Below, one piece after another: positions 44,116 through 52,884 of a stretch of 64,000 nucleotides of DNA (position 1 is the first letter of the stretch; each line of letters opens with the position of its first letter). The position numbers and the translations under genes are program-made. Where the stretch lies: assembly GCA_017429945.1 (NCBI GenBank), contig JAFRNY010000018.1, positions 1 through 64,000 of the forward strand, read 5' to 3'. This stretch comes from Bacteroidaceae bacterium. Its GTDB lineage: Bacteria; Bacteroidota; Bacteroidia; Bacteroidales; Bacteroidaceae. The notes beneath the pieces were generated by a model that was given only the letters and a program-made list of their open reading frames with translations, was not told the DNA's origin and did not search any database.

Positions 44116-44180
44116 TCGTGAAGTCATCCCGAAGAGTTCTTTGCGAAGCAAAGCGACGCATGCGTCGAGCGCTGGGCGAA

Positions 44181-44220
44181 AGTCTTAAGAGTTATGGGCA
44201 ATAGTCTTAAGAGTTATGGC
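44181..44220. repeat. two 18-bp direct repeats
   Basis: AGTCTTAAGAGTTATGG occurs at 44181 and again at 44203 (period 22). No coding potential seen. Confidence 0.7.
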
Positions 44221-44262
44221 CGAACGTCTTGTGAGTGTGGAGCGACCCGCCCGGCCTCAATT

Positions 44263-44486
44263 ATTCAAGTTTCGGATGTAATTATTTATATCAAGAATTC
44301 AAGAATTCAAGAATTATTCAAAGCAGGCAAACATTGAATTATTAAGAATTGGAGAAAAGTTTTTGCAAGGCAAAAAACTTCTTTTGATTCTCGCTAATTC
44401 ATTTCCATGAGTTAAATTCTCTAAATCTCTAATTCTTGACATATAAATAATTGAAAGTTCTGGTTTAAAACATCCGAAACTTGAAT
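44263..44486. repeat. 224-bp MITE-like inverted-repeat element
   Basis: Perfect 17-bp terminal arms (ATTCAAGTTTCGGATGT at 44263-44279 and its complement at 44470-44486). Inside, AATTATTTATATCAAGAATT (44280-44299) is nearly complementary to 44431-44452. Tandem CAAGAATT units lie within the left arm. AT-rich and without an ORF. Confidence 0.8.
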
Positions 44487-44509
44487 GAAACAGATGTAGA
44501 TTGACGTTC

Positions 44510-44605
44510 AGATTGACGTTGATTGACGTCCAATAAAAACGTTGAATAAAGCGTCCATATCCCCTGTGATTAAGACGTCAATCCACGTCAATCAATCGTC
44601 AATCT
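44510..44605. repeat. inverted repeat of GATTGACGT units
   Basis: Left arm AGATTGACGTTGATTGACGT (44510-44529) is complementary, with one extra base, to 44585-44605. GATTGACGT is also repeated directly in the left arm. Followed at about 44630-44760 by GC-rich tandem units like CGCCCTATCGCATCGGCC. The remaining stretch to 45072 shows nothing recognisable. Confidence 0.75.
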
Positions 44606-44625
44606 TCGAAAAAAACATTATCGAT

Positions 44626-44760
44626 GCACCCTATCGAATCGGCCCACACGCCCTATCGCATCCGCCTATTCGCCCTATCGCATCGGCCTATTCGCCCTAT
44701 TGTATCGGCCCACACACCCGCATGCATCTGCCCATCCGCCCTATCGCACATAGAAACCGG
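44626..44760. repeat. GC-rich tandem repeat tract
   Basis: Several imperfect units of CGCCCTATCGCATCGGCC with CACACGCCC variants. Short open frames across it are repeat artefacts. Confidence 0.7.
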
Positions 44761-45072
44761 CCGGCCGCATCCCCCGATGCGCCCAGCCGTCATTTTTCAC
44801 TCTTCATTCTTCACTATTAATTAGCGGCTCCGCCGCGCCCCTCCGTGTCCTCTGTCTTCTCTGTGCTCTCTGTGCCTGCGAAGCAGGCCTGTAGTCTGAA
44901 GTCTTGTTTGAACAAAAAATTTTTTTGCCATGACAGGAGTTCGAGCCTATTGTGGATTATTATGCCCTCGTTTTTGCTGTCTTTTTGCTATTCTAAGAGC
45001 CGTTTTGCTTAAATATTTTTCTCTCACGACACTTTTTCCTTTTCACTTTCAACTCATTTCGCATAAAGTTAC

Positions 45073-45154
45073 TATTTTTGTGCCTGATGGGCCGCCCTAA
45101 ACGATAAACGACAAACCCTAAACGATAAACGATAAACGATAAACCCTAAACGAT
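45073..45154 (+). promoter_or_regulatory. -7 box (TATTTTTG) and microrepeat leader of the secreted CGWC protein gene
   Basis: TATTTTTG at 45073-45080 fits TAnnTTTG. From about 45094 to the start codon the leader is a microrepeat of CCTAAACGATAAACGATAAA units. Confidence 0.5.
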
Positions 45155-46999
45155 ATGAAGAAACTCTTACTACTTACGTTGTGCATAATAACTGCCGTGT
45201 GCACCCACGCACAGGACGAGTTGTACTATGGCAAATACCGCGGCAGCGGCACGCTCAAGGGCATCGGCACGTCGAAGGTGGAGAGCTACGATGTGGCCAT
45301 TCACCTCGACGACCCAACACTCGTGGGCATGGAGATCCGCGGCCTGCGAATCCCTGTCAACACTAACGCCAAGGACGTCAGCGACTATAAGGCGTGGCTC
45401 TCGAGCGAACTTACGGTAAGCGGCGGCAAGAACGTGGCCGACATTGCCAGCGTGGACTTCACGCCCGACAGCCGTTGGGTCGACGTGACGTTTGAGACGC
45501 CCTACACGATCACAACCGACGGCGTTTATGCCGGCTATTCGTTCACGGTGAACAGCCTGTCGTCGACCACCGACGCTGCCGCGACGCCCGTCATGGGCAT
45601 CAGCGGAACGGACATCGACGGGCTCTACATTCGCACGTCGCGCTCCTACCGCAAATGGATTCCTTTTGCCGAGAGCCTCATCGGCGAGCAGGGCACGTTC
45701 GCCTTCGTAGTGCGCCTGGGGGGCGACCGCATCAAGCAGCACGCAGCCACGCTGCTGCCGCCGAGCGACCTCGACGCCTATGCCTACGTAGGCAAGACGT
45801 ACACGGCCACAATCACGCTGGTGAACCACGGCTGCGCCGACATCAAGAACATTGACTACGCCATAGAGCTCGACGGACAGCGCGTGGAGCGCCACATCAA
45901 CGTGAGCGTGAAAGGCACCTACTACGGCCAGCAGGGCACTTTCAAGGCCGCCATTCCCGCAGTGGAGACGCGCGGCACGCGCCCGATCGACATTCGTCTG
46001 CTGAAGATCAACGGCGAGGACAACCAGGACGACGAACCGTCGACGACGATGAACCTGGCTTTCCTGGCCGAGACGCCCAAGCACAAACCGCTCGTAGAGG
46101 AGTACACTGGCACGTGGTGCGGCTGGTGCCCCGGCGGTATGGCTGCGATGGAGTATCTCGAAGAGATGTTTGGCGACGACTTCGTGGGCGTGGCCCTGCA
46201 CAACGGCGACCCCATGGACGTGACCGACAACATCTACCCGAATCCGGTGACGGAGTTCCCGCACCACTTCATAGACCGCACCATCGAGGGCACGCCCTTC
46301 GAGTACACCACCAACACCAGCTTCAGCATCCTCAACGACTACAAGAAGCGGCAGAACGTGCTCGCCCCCGCCACTATAGAGCTCGACGCACAATGGACCG
46401 ACGAGGCACAGACGGCCGTGCGCGTGACGTCGCACACATCGTTCATCCGTAACTTCACCGACAGCCCCTATCGCCTGGCTTATATGCTGCTGGCCAGCGG
46501 ACTGAAGGGCAATACGGGCTCGTGGCGCCAGACCAACTACTTCTCAGGCAACACGGGCTACAGCGCCCACAAATACCTCGGGCCGCTCACGCAGCAGCCC
46601 GCCAAGCTCGGCGACATCGAGTTCAACGATGTGCTGATTCAGTTCTCGTCGGTCGGTCCGGCAGCCATCAGCGAGAGCCTGCCGGCGGTCATCAAAGAGT
46701 ACGAACCGTATGAGCACACCTACGTCTTCGACATCTCCAAGAACACGCTCGCGCAGGACAAAGGCAAGCTGAAGGTCGTGGCCGTACTCATCAACACTCT
46801 CACCGGCGAAGTCGCAAATGCCGAGAGGGTGAACGTGGGCAGCACGGATGCCATCATCTCAAAGCAGGCGAAAGAGATCGTCGGCACGAGCTATGTCGAC
46901 CTCTCGGGCCGCAGCGTCAGCCCCGACCGCAGCGGCATCTACATCCAGACCGTCACTTACAGCGACGGCTCGCGCCACAGCACCAAGATCAGCAAATAA
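45155..46999 (+). CDS. secreted protein with thioredoxin-like CGWC domain (Omp28-like)
   Basis: 614 residues with a signal peptide (MKKLLLLTLCIITAVCTHAQ). The middle (about 310-450) has VEEYTGTWCGWCPGGMAAMEYL, a CxxC redox motif in a thioredoxin-like setting as seen in Omp28-type proteins. The N-terminal 200 residues are beta-rich with no family I recognise, and 210-300 looks Ig-like. The C-terminus (YVDLSGRSVSPDRSGIYI, ending HSTKISK) resembles the short Bacteroidetes C-terminal sorting/anchoring segment. Probably a cell-surface or secreted protein; role unknown. Confidence 0.82.
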   Translation: MKKLLLLTLCIITAVCTHAQDELYYGKYRGSGTLKGIGTSKVESYDVAIHLDDPTLVGMEIRGLRIPVNTNAKDVSDYKAWLSSELTVSGGKNVADIASVDFTPDSRWVDVTFETPYTITTDGVYAGYSFTVNSLSSTTDAAATPVMGISGTDIDGLYIRTSRSYRKWIPFAESLIGEQGTFAFVVRLGGDRIKQHAATLLPPSDLDAYAYVGKTYTATITLVNHGCADIKNIDYAIELDGQRVERHINVSVKGTYYGQQGTFKAAIPAVETRGTRPIDIRLLKINGEDNQDDEPSTTMNLAFLAETPKHKPLVEEYTGTWCGWCPGGMAAMEYLEEMFGDDFVGVALHNGDPMDVTDNIYPNPVTEFPHHFIDRTIEGTPFEYTTNTSFSILNDYKKRQNVLAPATIELDAQWTDEAQTAVRVTSHTSFIRNFTDSPYRLAYMLLASGLKGNTGSWRQTNYFSGNTGYSAHKYLGPLTQQPAKLGDIEFNDVLIQFSSVGPAAISESLPAVIKEYEPYEHTYVFDISKNTLAQDKGKLKVVAVLINTLTGEVANAERVNVGSTDAIISKQAKEIVGTSYVDLSGRSVSPDRSGIYIQTVTYSDGSRHSTKISK

Positions 47000-47032
47000 C
47001 AAACTCCCGAACAAGCATACACACCTACATCA

Positions 47033-48685
47033 ATGAAAAAGATAATCCTCATGGTTGCAGCAGTAGCTATGGCAACCTCATCCCTCGCTCAGAACAAGCT
47101 TCAACAGCAGTCTGCAACCGAGTTGCAACAGTTCGCCATCACCAAGAACGACGGCGATGCCCGCACCTTCCCACGCCTGGCACCCGCCAAAGCCGCCAAC
47201 CACGGCATCATCAGCGAAGAGCCCGAGGGCGACCACCGCATGTACGTACGCTCCGGAGGCGCCACCTACGCCACCATGTACTTCCGTGCCGACCCGCAGG
47301 ACGGCATCCTCGGCGAAGTCGTCTTCTCGCCCGACGGCAAGAAGGCCTACTTCAAGAACATCATCTCACACGCCGCCACCAACACCTGGGTCGAAGGCGA
47401 CATCGAGGGCGACAAAATCAACGTGCCACTCGGGCAGATGGTCTACTGGTGGGACGTCGACGGCGCCGGCCAGACGAACTACGGCATGATGCTGGCTCGA
47501 GTGAAAGTCAACGGCAGCATCAACAAATATACGTCGGTGACCAAAGGCACGGTCACCTTCACCATCCGAGACAACAACCTCTACCTCGAGGACACCAGCG
47601 GAAACCCCGACGAGACAGTCTACGACGGACTCGGACTCGTATACACAGCCTACGGCAGCACGCCCGCAGGCGAATGGAGCTACTATCTCGACTACGGCAC
47701 AGTCATGACATTCAAGGACGTACACGCCACCGTGCCACCCGCAGACCTCGTCACCGAGACCTTCTCCATGGAGTATGAGAACTCCGGACAGGTCGTAAAC
47801 GTGGGCTACGACGGCTCCGACGTCTACATACAGGGCGTCTCCACCGACTTGCCCGAAGCATGGATGAAAGGCACCGCCAAAGGCAACCAGGTGACCTTCC
47901 CCCTACAGTATGCCGGCAACCTCACCAGCTACCTCCTCTATTTCTGTGGCGCCGACTTCGGCTACGTCACTGACGAGCAAGGCTATGGCAACTGGGTTTA
48001 CTACTGGAGCGACGGCGCCGCACACTTCACCGCCGACCCCATGACCGGCGCACTCTCCACGACACAAGCCCTCTGCGTGAACAACAGCGACACCAAGATC
48101 GACCGCGGCGAGATCTACAGAGCACCCGTCTTCAAGCCCTGGACTGAAAAGGCCGCCACGCCCGCAAGCCCCAAAGTGTCGTACTTCGCAGACTACTTTG
48201 CCGCCGGAGGCTTCAGCATCATGATGATCGACCTGCCGCTCAAGGACACCGACGGCAACTTCATCGACCCGCGCAAGGTCAGCTATCAAATTTACGTCGA
48301 CGACGACGAGCCCTACACGCTCTACCCCGACGAGTACAAATACATTGATGAAGCTATCGACGAGGTGCCCTATCTCTTCGACGAAGAAATCTACGAAAAG
48401 TACAACCGCTCCTACATCTACGAGAAGGCCTATGCCATCTACATCTACCAGAGCGGCTTCGAGCGCATAGGCGTGCAGACCATCTACCGTGGCGGTGGCG
48501 AGGAGCACCGCTCAGACATCTGCTACTACGACCTTACCGAGACCGCCATAGCCGACACTAAGGCTACCGCTTCCAAGGCCGCACAGCACTACGACCTGCT
48601 CGGGCGCCCCACCACGCCCAACCACCGCGGCATCACCATCAGCCGCACGGCCGACGGCCGCGTAACGAAGCAGTTGCGACCCTGA
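47033..48685 (+). CDS. secreted protein of unknown function
   Basis: 550 residues with a signal peptide (MKKIILMVAAVAMATSSLAQ). The chain is rich in Tyr, Asp and Gly and looks all-beta (TYATMYFRADPQDGILGEVVF, VTFTIRDNNLYLEDTSGNP). No catalytic motif is recognised. The ending YDLLGRPTTPNHRGITISRT resembles the C-terminal segment of secreted proteins in this group (L-x-G...GI-x-I). Thirty-three bases after the CGWC protein gene and likely co-transcribed. Confidence 0.75.
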   Translation: MKKIILMVAAVAMATSSLAQNKLQQQSATELQQFAITKNDGDARTFPRLAPAKAANHGIISEEPEGDHRMYVRSGGATYATMYFRADPQDGILGEVVFSPDGKKAYFKNIISHAATNTWVEGDIEGDKINVPLGQMVYWWDVDGAGQTNYGMMLARVKVNGSINKYTSVTKGTVTFTIRDNNLYLEDTSGNPDETVYDGLGLVYTAYGSTPAGEWSYYLDYGTVMTFKDVHATVPPADLVTETFSMEYENSGQVVNVGYDGSDVYIQGVSTDLPEAWMKGTAKGNQVTFPLQYAGNLTSYLLYFCGADFGYVTDEQGYGNWVYYWSDGAAHFTADPMTGALSTTQALCVNNSDTKIDRGEIYRAPVFKPWTEKAATPASPKVSYFADYFAAGGFSIMMIDLPLKDTDGNFIDPRKVSYQIYVDDDEPYTLYPDEYKYIDEAIDEVPYLFDEEIYEKYNRSYIYEKAYAIYIYQSGFERIGVQTIYRGGGEEHRSDICYYDLTETAIADTKATASKAAQHYDLLGRPTTPNHRGITISRTADGRVTKQLRP

Positions 48686-48840
48686 CCACACGCCAACGAC
48701 GCCACAATAACAAGCAACATACAGCAGCCGACAGACAGCGGAAGAAAACCCCGCTGAACTATCGGCTGCTATTGATAAAACATTTTGGCAATAATATTTT
48801 GCGAGAAGGAGCGCATCGTAGGGAGTAAAATAAGGCTCTA

Positions 48841-48900
48841 CTGATAATCAAACGCTTACAATGTAAGATGAACCCTTTTTCAAAAAACTTTTTGTTTTTG
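48841..48900. repeat. dispersed repeat S, copy 2 (inverted)
   Basis: CTTACAATGTAAGATGAACCC followed by a T/A-rich tract mirrors 43983-44036. Lies between the secreted protein gene and tRNA-Gln; the rest of that gap is featureless. Confidence 0.75.
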
Positions 48901-48907
48901 CAATAAA

Positions 48908-48936
48908 GAAGCAGGCCTCGAAGTGAGGCCTGCTTC
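48908..48936 (-). terminator. hairpin terminator of tRNA-Gln
   Basis: GAAGCAGGCCTC (48908-48919) and GAGGCCTGCTTC (48925-48936) form a perfect 12-bp stem with a 5-nt loop, 14 bp beyond the tRNA 3' end, with TTTATTG following on the minus strand. Confidence 0.8.
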
Positions 48937-48950
48937 ATAAAAGGCTTTGC

Positions 48951-49024
48951 TGGTTGGGATACCCGGATTCGAACCAGGAAAAACAGAACCAAAACCTGTT
49001 GTGTTACCATTACACCATATCCCA
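48951..49024 (-). tRNA. tRNA-Gln (anticodon TTG), CCA encoded
   Basis: 74 nt including an encoded CCA end (48951-48953). The acceptor stem TGGGATA/TATCCCA closes; the D arm has GGTGTAATGGTAACAC; the anticodon arm ACAGG-TTTTGGT-TCTGT gives anticodon TTG (reads CAA); the T arm has GGTTCGAATCC. A -7 box lies at 49055-49062. Confidence 0.95.
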
Positions 49025-49054
49025 ATCCTAAGGCTTTTATTGCTAAAAGCGCGG

Positions 49055-49062
49055 CAAAGGTA
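49055..49062 (-). promoter_or_regulatory. -7 box (TACCTTTG) of tRNA-Gln
   Basis: Exact consensus on the minus strand, 31 bp upstream of the tRNA 5' end. Confidence 0.6.
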
Positions 49063-49173
49063 CAGCTTTTAAATGGAAAATTGACAATTGACTATTGAAA
49101 ATTAGCCTTAAAACCCTTATATTTAACTTTCTTTTAGGTTTACTGGGCGTACTTGACCCCGGATGAGGCCCCT

Positions 49174-50475
49174 TCAATCAGCTATGAGCAGGAAGTAGTT
49201 CTTCTTACCCTTCTGCACGAGCAGGTAGCGGCCGTCGATGAGGTCGGCAGCGGTGACGGGTTGGTCGAACTGCACGAGCTTCTCCTTGTTGAGGCTCACG
49301 CCGCCGCCCTGCACCATTTTGCGCATCTCGCCCTTCGAGGGGAAGCACTGCGTCTCGGTGGCCATGAGCTCTACGGCCTTGATGCCTTCGCCCTCGAGCA
49401 GGCTGCGGCTGATGCGGAACTGCGGCACGCCGGCGAACACGTCGAGCAGCGTCTGCTCGTCGAGCTTCACGAGGCTGTCCTTCGTAGCTTTTCCGAAAAG
49501 TATGTTCGATGCCTCGAGGGCCATCTCATAATCCTCGCGGCCGTGAACGAGCGTTGTCACCTCTTCGGCCAGACGCTTCTGCAGCACGCGGCGGCCGGGA
49601 TCCTGACGATGCTCTTCGATGAGGGCATCGATGGTCTCCTTGTCGAGCGAGGTGAATATCTTGATGTAGCGCTCGGCCTCTTCGTCGCCCACATTGAGCC
49701 AGAACTGGTAGAAGACGTATGGGCTGGTGCGACGGCGGTCGAGCCATACGTTGCCCTGCTCCGTCTTGCCGAACTTCTTGCCATCGGCCTTGGTGATGAG
49801 GGGGCAGGTGAGGGCGAAGGCCTCGTTCTCAGCGCCCAGCTTGCGGCGGATGAGTTCGGTGCCGGTGGTGATGTTGCCCCACTGGTCTGAGCCGCCCATC
49901 TGTAGCTTGCAGCCCTTCGTCTGGTAGAGATGGAGAAAATCGTAGCCCTGAAGGAGCTGATAGGTGAACTCGGTGAACGACATACCCTCCTGAAACTCGC
50001 CATTGAGGCGACGCTTCACGCTGTCCTTGGCCATCATATAGTTGACGGTGATGCACTTGCCGATGTCGCGGGCAAAGTCAAGGAAGGTGAAGTTCTTCAT
50101 CCAGTCGTAGTTGTTAACCAGTTCGGCCGCATTGGGGGCATCGCTGTCGAAGTCGAGGAAGCGCGAGAGCTGCTCGCGTATGCAGGCCACGTTGTGACGG
50201 AGCGTGGCCTCGTCGAGCAGGTTGCGCTCCTGGCTCTTGCCCGAGGGGTCGCCGATCATGCCGGTTGCCCCGCCCAGCAGAGCGATAGGCTTATGGCCGC
50301 AGCGCTGCAGATGACGCAGCATCATCACACCACAGAGGTGCCCGATGTGGAGGCTGTCGGCCGTGGGGTCGATGCCCACATAGGCCGTTACTTGTTCTTT
50401 CTGAAGCAGTTCTTCGGTGCCCGGCATCATCTGGTGGATCATGCCGCGCCAAGTGAGTTCTTCAACGAAATTCAT
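49174..50475 (-). CDS. tyrS: tyrosyl-tRNA synthetase
   Basis: 433 residues. Class I synthetase with the HIGH motif in [14 protein letters not shown], tyrosine-pocket segment [31 protein letters not shown], the KMSKS-equivalent KFGKTEQGN and a C-terminal S4 RNA-binding domain (about 365-430; [12 protein letters not shown]). Single gene with promoter box at 50522-50529. Confidence 0.97.
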   Translation of the reverse strand: MNFVEELTWRGMIHQMMPGTEELLQKEQVTAYVGIDPTADSLHIGHLCGVMMLRHLQRCGHKPIALLGGATGMIGDPSGKSQERNLLDEATLRHNVACIREQLSRFLDFDSDAPNAAELVNNYDWMKNFTFLDFARDIGKCITVNYMMAKDSVKRRLNGEFQEGMSFTEFTYQLLQGYDFLHLYQTKGCKLQMGGSDQWGNITTGTELIRRKLGAENEAFALTCPLITKADGKKFGKTEQGNVWLDRRRTSPYVFYQFWLNVGDEEAERYIKIFTSLDKETIDALIEEHRQDPGRRVLQKRLAEEVTTLVHGREDYEMALEASNILFGKATKDSLVKLDEQTLLDVFAGVPQFRISRSLLEGEGIKAVELMATETQCFPSKGEMRKMVQGGGVSLNKEKLVQFDQPVTAADLIDGRYLLVQKGKKNYFLLIAD

Positions 50476-50521
50476 CGATGTAATTTACTATTAATGATTT
50501 ACTTTTTTCTATTTGCGGGCG

Positions 50522-50529
50522 CAAAGGTA
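50522..50529 (-). promoter_or_regulatory. -7 box (TACCTTTG) of tyrS
   Basis: Exact consensus on the minus strand, 46 bp upstream of the tyrS start. AAAAGTGAAAA microrepeats begin just upstream (50538-50620). Confidence 0.6.
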
Positions 50530-50673
50530 GGGATAATAATGAAAAATGAAAAGTGAAAAGTGAAAAATTAAACTATGACCTATGAATTAAATGAGAAATG
50601 GAAAGTGAAAAGTGAAAAATTAAGGCAACAATATAGCTGTTACCCCCATAATAGATAGGCGAGCGCCCCAGAG

Positions 50674-51005
50674 GGGCAATGAGCAGTTAACCCCGGGCAG
50701 CGCCCCGGGTGACCCACGGCAAAAGTATATTCGCCCTGACGGGGCAAAAGCACTATTGCACACAGATATGTAGAACTTAAATCTTCCTTAAATCTAACCT
50801 TAAATCTTTTCTTAAGGCTTCTTCGGCTTATCGCCTCAGAAGTTTACGGCCGCATACGGCCTACTCGTTCGTGCCTGCCCTGCGTAGGCTCTGTGGAGCC
50901 GTAGCTTCTCGTGTGGCCGATTAGGCACACGAGCTGTACAGTCAGCAATGATTTAAGGTGAGATTTAAGGAAGATTTAAGTTCCAGTTATTTAATGCTTT
51001 TGCCC
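50674..51005. repeat. nested inverted-repeat element, copy 2 (inverted relative to copy 1)
   Basis: Reverse complement matches 36153-36486 almost base for base through the core (CTCGTGTGGCC, GTAGGCTCTGTGGAGCC, GCCGCATACGGCCTAC). The outer GGGCAATGAGCAGTTAA end is at 50674. The opposite outer end is cut off by repeat R at 51006, with a remnant GGGTCAACTGCAATAT at about 51090. Accounts for most of the 50476-51128 gap; the rest is AAAAGTG microrepeat. Confidence 0.9.
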
Positions 51006-51078
51006 TTCTTGAAGTGTCCGCTCGGCATCCCGAAGGGTGACGCTTGACACCTCAAGAAACGTCTCTTTGAGTCGAGTG
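51006..51078. repeat. dispersed repeat R, copy 2, nested in the 391-bp-type element
   Basis: TTCTTGAAGTGTCCGCTCGG, CATCCCGAAGGGTGACGC and TTGACACCTCAAGAA are the reverse complement of 43892-43961 with few changes. Its position inside the end of copy 2 shows it came later. Confidence 0.8.
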
Positions 51079-51128
51079 ACAGGCCGCTTTGGGTCAACTG
51101 CAATATTATTACCAAAATTAAACTATAT

Positions 51129-51329
51129 CTACCCAAACAGCCAGTCCAGGAAGCGCATAAGGAGGTCCGGGCCAAAGCCGAGGATGGCGCAGCTAGCCAG
51201 AAGGCCGATGATGATGAAGACGATGAAACCTCCACAGCCACAGCCCTCTAAGATGGTGCCGCCAAGGTATTCCGACATGTTTTCGTATGTGACATAATCA
51301 CCATACTTGGTTTTTCTTGTTATTTTCAT
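51129..51329 (-). CDS. small membrane protein of unknown function
   Basis: 66 residues. A short polar N-terminus (MKITRKTKYGDYVTYENMSEYLGG) leads into CGCGGFIVFIIIGLLASCAIL, one membrane helix, and a short amphipathic tail ending FLDWLFG. No family recognised. Support for a real gene comes from the -7 box 20 bp upstream (51350-51357) and a normal protein-like composition. Confidence 0.6.
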   Translation of the reverse strand: MKITRKTKYGDYVTYENMSEYLGGTILEGCGCGGFIVFIIIGLLASCAILGFGPDLLMRFLDWLFG

Positions 51330-51349
51330 TTTCCCTGGGTATTTCGACG

Positions 51350-51357
51350 CAAAGGTA
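51350..51357 (-). promoter_or_regulatory. -7 box (TACCTTTG) of the small membrane protein gene
   Basis: Exact consensus on the minus strand 20 bp upstream of the start at 51329. Confidence 0.55.
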
Positions 51358-51442
51358 GGGATAATAATGAAAAGAGGAAAAAGAAAAGAGAAAAATTTGT
51401 CGGGAGTGAAAAGTGAAAAGTGAAAAATTTTCGTCTAAATAC

Positions 51443-51473
51443 TTGACATCGCCTTTTTGAGGTTGTATCTTTG
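51443..51473 (+). promoter_or_regulatory. promoter of miaB (TTG, 20-bp spacer, TATCTTTG)
   Basis: TTG at 51443-51445 and TATCTTTG at 51466-51473 are separated by 20 bp. The gene starts 33 bp after the -7 box. Confidence 0.65.
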
Positions 51474-51506
51474 CAGCCGAAATTGAGCTTATAAGCAATT
51501 CTACAG

Positions 51507-52847
51507 ATGAAGAAACTCTTGATAGAGACCTACGGATGCCAGATGAACGTGGCCGATTCGGAGGTTGTGGCCTCGGTGATGCAGATGGCCGGCTACGAGG
51601 TCACCGACGATATAGATGCTGCCGATGCGGTGTTCCTCAACACCTGCTCGGTGCGCGACAATGCCGAACAAAAGATTGTACACAGGCTGGAGGCGCTCAA
51701 CGCCCTTCGGCGCCAACGGGGCGGCGCACTCATCATTGGTGTGCTGGGGTGTATGGCCGAGCGCGTGCAGCAGGAGTTGCTCGACGCCCACGGCGCCAAC
51801 CTCGTCTGCGGCCCCGACGCCTATATGTCGTTGCCCGAACTCATAGCAGAGGCTGAACTGGGGCATAAGGCCATCGACGTAGAACTATCCACGACGGAGA
51901 CTTACCGCGACGTCATTCCGCAGCGCCTCCACCGCGGCGGCATAGGCGGCTTCGTAAGCATTATGCGCGGCTGCAACAACTTCTGCCACTACTGCATAGT
52001 GCCCTACACCCGCGGCCGCGAGCGCAGCCGCGACGTCGAGAGCATACTGCGTGAGGTGCGCGACCTGCGCGACCGCGGCTTCAAGGAGGTGACGCTGCTG
52101 GGGCAGAATGTGAACTCATACCAATTCACAATTCATAATTCACAATCCATAATTAAGTTCCCCGACCTGCTGCGCGCCGTAGCCCGTGCCGTGCCCGAGA
52201 TGCGTGTGCGCTTCACCACGAGCCACCCAAAGGACATGAGCGACGAGACACTTCGCGTGATTGCCGAGGAGCCGAACGTATGCCGGCATATCCACCTGCC
52301 AGTGCAGAGCGGGTCAGATGCCGTGCTCGCGCGTATGAATAGAAAGTACACGCGCGCGTGGTATCTCGACCGCGTCGAAGCCATACGCCGCATCATCCCC
52401 GACTGCGGCCTGTCAACCGATATCTTCGTAGGCTACTGCGGCGAGACAGAGGAGGACCACCAGCTATCGCTATCGCTCATGCGTGAGGTGGGCTACGACT
52501 CGGCCTTTATGTTCAAGTACAGCGAGCGCCCCGGCACCTACGCCTCGAGGCACCTGCCCGACGACGTGCCCGAAGAGGTGAAGCTGCGCCGCCTGAACGA
52601 ACTCATCGCCCTGCAGAACGAGATGTCGGCTCAGCGCAACGCCGAGCAGGTGGGGCGGATGGTGGAAGTTCTCGTGGAAGGCTACAGCAAGCGCTCGCGC
52701 GACCAGCTCTTCGGGCGCACCGAGCAGAACCGAGTCGTCGTCTTCGATCGCGGCAACCATCGAATCGGCGACCTCGTACAGGTAGAGATAACTTCCAGCA
52801 GCTCGGCAACGCTTTTGGGAAAGGAGAAAAAAATGAGACAGGGATAA
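51507..52847 (+). CDS. miaB: tRNA-2-methylthio-N6-dimethylallyladenosine synthase
   Basis: 446 residues. Radical-SAM methylthiotransferase acting on i6A37 of tRNA. N-terminal UPF0004 domain with cluster cysteines (ETYGCQMNVADSE, NTCSVRDNAE, GVLGCMAERVQ), radical-SAM motif RGCNNFCHYCIVPYTRGRERSR split by CxxxCxxC, and a C-terminal TRAM domain. Between GQNVNSY and FPDLL lie residues QFTIHNSQSIIK encoded by 52122-52156, a stretch of ATTCACAATTCATAATT microrepeat like that between genes at 55955, so the loop was lengthened or replaced in frame. Confidence 0.96.
   Translation: MKKLLIETYGCQMNVADSEVVASVMQMAGYEVTDDIDAADAVFLNTCSVRDNAEQKIVHRLEALNALRRQRGGALIIGVLGCMAERVQQELLDAHGANLVCGPDAYMSLPELIAEAELGHKAIDVELSTTETYRDVIPQRLHRGGIGGFVSIMRGCNNFCHYCIVPYTRGRERSRDVESILREVRDLRDRGFKEVTLLGQNVNSYQFTIHNSQSIIKFPDLLRAVARAVPEMRVRFTTSHPKDMSDETLRVIAEEPNVCRHIHLPVQSGSDAVLARMNRKYTRAWYLDRVEAIRRIIPDCGLSTDIFVGYCGETEEDHQLSLSLMREVGYDSAFMFKYSERPGTYASRHLPDDVPEEVKLRRLNELIALQNEMSAQRNAEQVGRMVEVLVEGYSKRSRDQLFGRTEQNRVVVFDRGNHRIGDLVQVEITSSSSATLLGKEKKMRQG
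52122..52156. repeat. AT-rich microrepeat in frame inside miaB
   Basis: CAATTCACAATTCATAATTC units identical in style to the intergenic tract at 55955-56148. Coding density and GC content drop sharply over these 35 bases compared with the flanking miaB sequence. Confidence 0.8.
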
Positions 52848-52884
52848 ATAATAGATTCAGAATATTTCAGAGAATTCATCAATC

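Noticed and set aside
44542-44824. Short open frames of 66-92 codons
   Set aside because: They lie across GC-rich tandem repeats and inverted repeats with no start-site signal.
45094-45150. Telomere-like CCCTAAA repeats
   Set aside because: Part of the CCTAAACGATAAA microrepeat leader on a bacterial chromosome; no link to telomeres.
45170-46435. Long minus-strand open frame of 421 codons opposite the CGWC protein gene
   Set aside because: It is the shadow of a GC-rich gene: composition is Val/Ala/His-rich without recognisable motifs, and the plus-strand frame has a signal peptide and domain.
46522-47036. Plus-strand alternative frames of about 60 codons around the end of the CGWC gene
   Set aside because: Out-of-frame shadows with no independent support.
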